Assembly: GCF_031179985.1 (NCBI RefSeq)
Contig: NZ_JAPSHJ010000007.1
Location: 18,766 to 82,765, forward strand
DNA from: Arthrobacter sp.
Lineage (GTDB): Bacteria > Actinomycetota > Actinomycetes > Actinomycetales > Micrococcaceae
Direction of reading: 5' to 3'
DNA length: 64,000 bases
Shown here: one piece after another, positions 60,808-64,000 of the stretch
How the letters are laid out: each line of letters starts with the position of its first letter
How positions within the stretch are numbered: the stretch's first letter is position 1
Program-made: the position numbers and the translations under genes
The notes under the pieces: model-generated
Databases searched by the model: none
What the model saw: only the letters and a program-made list of their open reading frames with translations
What the model was told of the DNA's origin: nothing

Positions 60808-61038
60808 TCAACTCCCCGAAGAATGACTGTCTTGGCCACCTTCCGTCAGTTCGCTTTCCGTATCAGGGCCGCCGTCGTCGTCGCAACCAGTCTGATTGAC
60901 GAGGGAGCTGGCCTGTGCGCCGCCGCCGGTGTGGAGGCCTGTGCTGGCGGTGGCAGGAAAAGCGGTGGGCATGGCCAGTCCCGTTCCGATGCTCAGGGCC
61001 AGCAGCACCCCGGCTGTTGCCCGGACGATCCTTCCCAT
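60808..61038 (-). CDS. Small secreted Gly/Ser-rich protein
   Basis: This 76-residue product has a signal segment (MGRIVRATAGVLLALSIGTGLAMPTAFPATAS) and then a short hydrophilic tail rich in Gly, Ser, Asp and Thr (VNQTGCDDDGGPDTESELTEG). One Cys follows the possible cleavage site by about 18 residues, too far for a lipobox. GGAGAG about six bases before the ATG at 61038 supports the start. I recognise no family, and a cell-surface or secreted role is inferred from the signal only. Confidence 0.65.
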   Translation of the reverse strand: MGRIVRATAGVLLALSIGTGLAMPTAFPATASTGLHTGGGAQASSLVNQTGCDDDGGPDTESELTEGGQDSHSSGS

Positions 61039-61159
61039 CTCAGCTCTCCATCCCTTGCCTGCCTGTAATAAGCATGCAGCAGTGGGTTGTGGACGCACCG
61101 TGACGGGGCTGAGCGAGGCCTGTGAAGGCCCCCTGCTAGCCGGGATCCAGGGTCGAAAT

Positions 61160-62458
61160 CTAGTCCTGGCCCAGCCGGGCCGCTCGCGCAGCGAGGTAAC
61201 GGCGCTCGGGGAGGCTGGCCGTCGAGCTTGCAGCGCGGAGATACGCCTCACGCGCCGCCGGGGCATCGCCGGTCAGTTCGAGAAGGTGTGCCCGCACCGC
61301 ATCAAGGCGATGGCTGCGCGTGAGCTGTGGATCTGCTTCGACGGTGCCCAGCACCGCCAAACCTGCGAGCGGTCCCTTCACCATGGCCACTGCTACGGCC
61401 CGGTTCAGCGTGACCACCGGGCTTGGCGCGATCCGCTCCAGCACGTCGTAAAGCGCCAGGATCTGGGGCCAGTCGGTATCTTCGGCCTTTGGTGCTTCGT
61501 CGTGGATGGCCGCGATGGCCGCCTGCAGCTGGTAGGGACCCACCGAGGCTTTGCCCAACGTGCTGGTCAAGAGCCCAACCCCTTCCTGGATCTGGGCGGT
61601 GTCCCAAAGACTGCGGTCCTGTTCAGTGAGCGGCACCAGGCCGCCGCCGGGCAGCGTGCGGGCTGACCTCCGGGCATCCGTCAGCAGCATGAGTGCCAGC
61701 AGGCCGGAGCTTTCGCCCCTCGCCGGTGATGTTGCCGGGATGACGTCCAGCAGCAGACGCGCAAGCCGGATGGCCTCGCCCGTGAGGTCCGCGCGCTGCA
61801 GGGAACGGCCTGAGCTCGCGGAATAACCCTCATTGAAGATCAGATAAAGGACCTGCTGGACGACGGCGGTCCTCGCCATGATCTCGTCAGGTGCCGGCGG
61901 CTCAAACCGGGCACCGGCACGGGTAATGCTGCCCTTGGCCCGGCTGATCCGCTGCGCCATGGTGGCCTCGGGAACCAGGAAGGCGCTGGCGATTTCAGCA
62001 GTGGTCAGGCCACCGACGGCACGAAGGGTCAGGGCCAGCTGGGACGGCGGTGAAAGCGCCGGGTGGCAGCATAAGTACAGCAGCGTCAGTGTGTCATCGG
62101 CGTCAGGTGACACGCCGCCGTCGTACTCCCGGTGCTCCCACGCAGGCTCCCCGCGCATGGACACTGCTCCGGAAGCATGCAACGCAGAAGATTCCAGGGC
62201 AAAAGTTTCTTCCCGGCGGCGGCGGGCGCTCTCGCTGCGCCACTGATCCACCAGGCGCCGGCTGGCTACTGTCACCAGCCACCCGTGGGGATTATCCGGG
62301 ATGCCGTCCCGGGGCCAGCTGAGCGAAGCTTCCAGCAGCGCCTCCTGCACAGCGTCCTCGCACGCATCAAACTGGCTATAGCGGCGGATGAGCAGGCCGA
62401 GGACCTGCGGCGCGAGCGTGCGCAGCAGGTCCTCCAGCGGACGGCTTCCCGGTTCCAT
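61160..62458 (-). CDS. ECF42-type sigma factor (DUF6596, TPR tail)
   Basis: The 432-residue protein has region 2 (about 10-75: YSQFDACEDAVQEALLEASLSWP), region 4 (about 125-185: LTLRAVGGLTTAEIASAFLVPEATMAQRISRAK), and a long C-terminal extension with YLIFNEGYSAS and TPR-like helices that replaces an anti-sigma factor. This is the ECF42 group layout. It is about 35 bases downstream of the YCII gene and in the same orientation, the usual genomic partner. It likely directs RNA polymerase to that pair and a few other genes. Confidence 0.92.
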   Translation of the reverse strand: MEPGSRPLEDLLRTLAPQVLGLLIRRYSQFDACEDAVQEALLEASLSWPRDGIPDNPHGWLVTVASRRLVDQWRSESARRRREETFALESSALHASGAVSMRGEPAWEHREYDGGVSPDADDTLTLLYLCCHPALSPPSQLALTLRAVGGLTTAEIASAFLVPEATMAQRISRAKGSITRAGARFEPPAPDEIMARTAVVQQVLYLIFNEGYSASSGRSLQRADLTGEAIRLARLLLDVIPATSPARGESSGLLALMLLTDARRSARTLPGGGLVPLTEQDRSLWDTAQIQEGVGLLTSTLGKASVGPYQLQAAIAAIHDEAPKAEDTDWPQILALYDVLERIAPSPVVTLNRAVAVAMVKGPLAGLAVLGTVEADPQLTRSHRLDAVRAHLLELTGDAPAAREAYLRAASSTASLPERRYLAARAARLGQD

Positions 62459-62493
62459 GTATGCGGCCTCGGCGTTCCCCGCCTTACTGCCGG

Positions 62494-62853
62494 CTAGACA
62501 TCCGGCGGCCCGTCCTGGACGGCCCTCAACTCCACCGTTCCGGCGTACTTGACGATGCTGGAGCAGATCTCGATGGCCCGTTTCTCGCTGGCCACATCGA
62601 CTACCCAGTATCCGATGAGAGATTCCTTGGACTCGGCGTACGGACCGTCTGTGGTGATCACGCCGTCGTGCGTCTGCTTGACCAGTTTTGCGGTGCTGCC
62701 GTCAGCCAGCCCGGCGTTGAACACCAGCTCGCCGGAGTCCGTGAGGTCCTTGTCGATCTGGATCATGAACCCGATCATTTCCTGGATCCATGCCGGGTCC
62801 GCGGTTTCCATCATCGTTTCGCCCGAACCGAACATCATGATCATGTACTTCAT
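62494..62853 (-). CDS. YCII family protein (DGPF-type), ECF42 partner
   Basis: This 119-residue protein has the DGPYAES segment of the DGPF/YCII family and the surrounding PAWIQEMIGFMIQIDKDL and GYWVVDVASEKRAIEI helices. The invariant His/Asp pair of catalytic YCII proteins is not clear, so it may be a sensor or binding partner. ATG 62853 is chosen because AAGGAG lies six to seven bases upstream; an ATG at 62898 is in frame but weak. ECF42 sigma factors nearly always have such a partner. It is upstream and probably co-transcribed with the sigma gene. Confidence 0.92.
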   Translation of the reverse strand: MKYMIMMFGSGETMMETADPAWIQEMIGFMIQIDKDLTDSGELVFNAGLADGSTAKLVKQTHDGVITTDGPYAESKESLIGYWVVDVASEKRAIEICSSIVKYAGTVELRAVQDGPPDV

Positions 62854-62990
62854 CTCTGGCTCCTTGGTTACTGGCACCTCTTTGGTGCCTTCATTCATAG
62901 GTCGGAGGCGCTGCCTGTTTCTCTACATGCTCCGGAACATTTTTTGAAGAAAGTTCGACGGCGGTTGCAGGCCAGGAGGTCCGCCCCGCC

Positions 62991-63026
62991 GTCACGCTCG
63001 GGGTCACGCTCGGGGTCACGCCCGGG
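62991..63026. repeat. 12-bp tandem repeat at methyltransferase stop
   Basis: The unit GTCACGCTCGGG occurs at 62991-63002 and 63003-63014, and a one-base variant GTCACGCCCGGG at 63015-63026. The third copy contains the stop codon (TGA, 63018-63016) of the methyltransferase gene. Copy number could vary between strains and change the C-terminus. Confidence 0.7.
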
Positions 63027-63831
63027 CGATGACCTCACCGTTGGGGATCAGGAACCAGCCGTCGTCAGTGGAACCCCAGCGGTGCCAGCCGGCGGAGAGG
63101 CGGGCCAGGTCTGCTGCCTGGGCGAAGCCGTACTCCAACGCCTGCTCCGCGAAGGCCGAGTGCCGCACGCGCTCACTCCAAACCCGTGCCTGCCAGCGCC
63201 GCTGCTGACCAGTGGCGTAAAGCCAGTTGCTGCTGCTGGGTGCGACGTCGGTGAAGCCTGCGGCCTGGGCCCAGGAAACCAGCCTGCGCCCGGCGTCCGG
63301 TTCCGCGCCATTGCGGCGGGCAATCTTTTGGTAAAGCTCCATCCACTCGTCCAGTTCGGGGATGGTGGGGTACCAGCTCATGCCGTGGAAATCTGCGTCG
63401 CGCACGGCCACGATCCCGCCGGGTTTGGCCACACGCCTCATCTCACGCAGCGCTTCCACGGGGTCGGTCAGGTGCTGGAGGACCTGGTGGGCATGGACGA
63501 CGTCGAACGTTCCGTCGTCAAAGTCCAGGTCGTAGATGTTCCCGGCGGCGAACTCGACGTTCGCCACGCCGCGTTCTGCTGCCAGGGACCTGGCCTGGGC
63601 GATGATGTCAGGGGACCTGTCCAGCCCGGTCACTTTGCCGGGGGCCACCATAGCAGCGAAATCGCACGTGATGCTTCCCGGGCCGCAGCCCACGTCCAGT
63701 ACCGATGCGCCCCTGGTGAGATGGGGGATGACAAACGCGGCCGAGTTCTCCGCAGTCCGGGACGCATGGGCGCGCACAACAGATTCATGGTGGCCGTGGG
63801 TGTAGACGTCGTCAGGCTGCTCGGCACTCAT
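63016..63831 (-). CDS. Class I SAM-dependent methyltransferase
   Basis: The 271-residue protein has a Rossmann fold with motif I VLDVGCGPG (residues 44-52), motif II ending in GLDRSPDII, and the post-I and motif III runs FDVVHAHQVLQHLTDP and RRVAKPGGIVAVRDADF. These match the UbiE/COQ5-like branch; the C-terminal helices are longer than in UbiE itself. The substrate may be a small molecule such as a quinone or sterol precursor, or an unrelated acceptor. No partner gene is clear. Confidence 0.9.
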   Translation of the reverse strand: MSAEQPDDVYTHGHHESVVRAHASRTAENSAAFVIPHLTRGASVLDVGCGPGSITCDFAAMVAPGKVTGLDRSPDIIAQARSLAAERGVANVEFAAGNIYDLDFDDGTFDVVHAHQVLQHLTDPVEALREMRRVAKPGGIVAVRDADFHGMSWYPTIPELDEWMELYQKIARRNGAEPDAGRRLVSWAQAAGFTDVAPSSSNWLYATGQQRRWQARVWSERVRHSAFAEQALEYGFAQAADLARLSAGWHRWGSTDDGWFLIPNGEVIARA

Positions 63832-63942
63832 AGTGAAACGCTACCCCCGGTGCCTTCGAAAGGAGCGCAACCCGGCACATCACATTGTGGGCCCAGCCCT
63901 TACAGTGAAGGAGGAAATCCAAGGGATGAAGGAAGAGAACCC

Positions 63943-64000
63943 ATGTCTGAAGCTCCGCGTCATTCGCTCTCCGGCCTGCCGCGCCTGGCGCATCCCGACG
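63943..64000 (+). CDS. Start of an unidentified gene, cut by window edge
   Basis: ATG 63943 opens a frame reaching the window end and encoding MSEAPRHSLSGLPRLAHPD. GGAAGAG lies about six bases upstream. An alternative ATG at 63926, after AGGAGG, is in another frame. Only 19 codons are visible, so no product can be named. Confidence 0.45.
   Translation, partial: MSEAPRHSLSGLPRLAHPD

Noticed and set aside
1-64000. CRISPR array, phage, insertion sequence, or toxin-antitoxin module
   Set aside because: No spaced identical repeats, transposase, integrase, or toxin-antitoxin gene pair was seen anywhere in the window.

Overview
The window looks like chromosomal DNA from a high-GC actinobacterium of the Micrococcaceae, most likely Arthrobacter or Pseudarthrobacter. 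The grounds are strong GC preference at third codon positions, GTG and TTG starts, an Mrp antiporter operon with subunits A and B fused, an MptB-type polyprenol-phosphate mannosyltransferase, an ECF42 sigma factor with a YCII partner, a LAxTG-type wall-anchor signal, DUF4235 and DUF1737 proteins, and SAM-IV-like and TPP riboswitches of actinobacterial form. No phage, insertion sequence, CRISPR array or replication origin is visible. Species assignment is inference.

Layout. 0-4 kb: type-B PutA behind an AT-rich leader with two inverted repeats. 4-11 kb: a zinc-ribbon protein, a LysR regulator divergent from an MFS exporter, a secreted GH29 alpha-L-fucosidase with lectin modules, a tiny basic protein, two SRPBCC proteins, a VOC protein and tRNA-Gly. 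11-18.9 kb: secreted CAP-domain protein, dcd, a decayed permease-prefix gene, YegP-like protein, a KhtTU-like antiporter pair, a Rho-N/SAP-type protein and a UMF1-type MFS carrier. 19-25.5 kb: mrpA-C-D-E-F-G. 25.5-28.1 kb: DUF4235, DinB, and a DUF4166/SRPBCC pair. 28.2-31.5 kb: a TPP riboswitch controlling a YkoE-D-C thiamine/HMP ECF transporter. 31.6-34.4 kb: an XRE-MurA fusion and a YbdK-type ligase. 34.5-40 kb: a 1.5-kilo-residue wall-anchored repeat protein inside an AT-richer, gene-poor stretch. 40-43.7 kb: DoxX protein, a SAM-riboswitch-led DUF1737-rhodanese-metZ operon and a MarR regulator with two palindromic operator candidates. 43.7-48.9 kb: PabC-like lyase, cardiolipin synthase, and a P-loop-kinase/PabB fusion coupled to a low-molecular-weight phosphatase. 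49-53 kb: SDR, amidohydrolase, MaoC and acyl-CoA synthetase, a probable CoA-thioester catabolic operon. 53-64 kb: LysE exporter, a broken DUF4287 gene, a RibD-like reductase, SulP permease followed by two tandem GT-C paralogues and a convergent MptB, a small secreted protein, the ECF42/YCII pair, a methyltransferase and the start of one more gene.

Connections. Two vitamin/cofactor controls are visible as RNA: thiamine pyrophosphate controls HMP/thiamine uptake, and S-adenosylmethionine controls sulfhydrylation to homocysteine. Folate precursor synthesis (PabB and PabC) brackets cls. Mrp and the KhtTU-like pair point to alkali-cation and pH homeostasis, and the MurA-like, MptB/GT-C and wall-anchored proteins to envelope work. 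The most unusual items are the two gene fusions (XRE-MurA, kinase-PabB), the orphan CoA operon with its dyad-rich promoter, and the wall protein with its long leader. I found no complete system that I can call new with confidence.
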